From positions 1 to 64,000 of the forward strand of contig NZ_BCWR01000018.1 of assembly GCF_001592305.1 (NCBI RefSeq): DNA of 64,000 nt, in the 5' to 3' direction. The stretch's first letter is position 1; every line of letters begins with the position of its first letter. The DNA comes from Hydrogenophaga taeniospiralis CCUG 15921. Lineage in GTDB: Bacteria > Pseudomonadota > Gammaproteobacteria > Burkholderiales > Burkholderiaceae_C. A model generated the notes under the pieces. It was given only the letters and a program-made list of their open reading frames with translations. It ran no database searches and was not told where the DNA came from. A program made the position numbers and the translations under genes. Positions 63,761-64,000 of the stretch are shown here, piece by piece.

Positions 63761-64000
63761 CTACAGGGTCACCGCAGATGGGCGTCGCTCCCAGGCGCGC
63801 TGCAGTTGGTACGCCAGCACGACGCCCAGCAACGAACAAGCCCCGGTGACCACCCAGGTCCATTGCCACCCTCCGGCCTGCATCGCCAGCCAGGCCACCA
63901 CCGGAGGCCCCAGAAACTGCCCCAGCGAAGAGAACTGCTGCATCCAGCCCACGGTGGTGGACACCGTGTCTTTGCCAGGGGCCAGCACCACCGCCAGCCC
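63761..64000 (-). CDS. MFS transporter, C-terminal fragment (cut by window)
   Basis: Only the last 79 codons are in the window. They include two hydrophobic helices (VGWMQQFSSLGQFLGPPVVAW and WTWVVTGACSLLGVVLAY) and a basic tail, fitting the final two helices of a major facilitator transporter. The start lies beyond position 64000. Substrate cannot be judged. Confidence 0.7.
   Translation of the reverse strand, partial: GLAVVLAPGKDTVSTTVGWMQQFSSLGQFLGPPVVAWLAMQAGGWQWTWVVTGACSLLGVVLAYQLQRAWERRPSAVTL

Overview
This 64-kb window is GC-rich, densely packed chromosomal core sequence from a betaproteobacterium. The gene order points to Burkholderiales, probably Comamonadaceae and something close to Hydrogenophaga. 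The genus is inferred from gene content and order and has not been tested. Nearly every gene is a recognisable housekeeping gene. I see no rRNA, CRISPR array, prophage, plasmid functions, toxin-antitoxin pair or defence island, and no gene-free stretch longer than 300 bases. The one mobile-type gene is a REP-associated tyrosine transposase (RayT) near the right end.

Layout. 0-3.7 kb (+): a glycerol-3-phosphate/glycerophosphodiester uptake and hydrolysis operon (ugpA-ugpE-ugpC-ugpQ; the binding protein ugpB would lie left of the window). 3.7-8.9 kb (mostly +): a small membrane protein, then hemA, prfA-prmC, grxD and a Lon-like AAA ATPase. 8.9-11.3 kb (-): proS and a lytic transglycosylase. 11.5-12.7 kb (+): rppH coupled to a CNP1-like exported protein. 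12.7-15.7 kb (-): rplU-rpmA-obgE-proB. 15.9-22.6 kb (+): ispB, tRNA-Pro, then pilB-pilC-pilD-coaE-zapD-yacG. 22.7-29.3 kb (-): an M23 peptidase gene, secA, argJ, a DUF815 ATPase and a MutT-type Nudix hydrolase. 29.4 kb (+): a DciA/DUF721 gene. 29.7-34.0 kb (-): petA-petB-petC (cytochrome bc1), sspA-sspB and tRNA-Thr. 34.3 kb (+): mscL. 34.7-36.9 kb (-): pdxA, a Nif3-family gene and a 46-codon DUF3149 gene. 37.1 kb (+): a DegS-like protease.

38.3-62.1 kb is a run of about 24 kb almost entirely on the minus strand. In transcription order it reads gltB-gltD; mlaF-E-D-A-C-B; an ABC-2 exporter pair; ibaG/bolA-murA-hisG-hisD-hisC-hisB-hisH-hisA-hisF; then hisI-hisE, a DUF4870 gene, hinT and tatA-tatB-tatC. 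The run is broken only by one oppositely oriented LapA-like gene between hisF and hisI. 62.2-64 kb: the RayT gene with imperfect inverted repeats, an unknown coiled-coil gene, and the C-terminal end of an MFS transporter cut by the window edge.

Regulatory signals are scarce but some are convincing. There is a strong promoter and a terminator-like hairpin in the rplU leader, and a 13-bp perfect hairpin between rpmA and obgE. A U-tract terminator follows petC. An FNR/DNR-type dyad sits 41.5 bp from a predicted start site of the DUF3149 microprotein. Palindromes lie in the petA promoter region and upstream of mlaC, and a gltB promoter abuts the RayT unit. I found no convincing wholly new multi-gene system. 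The best leads are the FNR-type microprotein, the RayT unit at gltB, the mlaC palindrome and the rplU leader.
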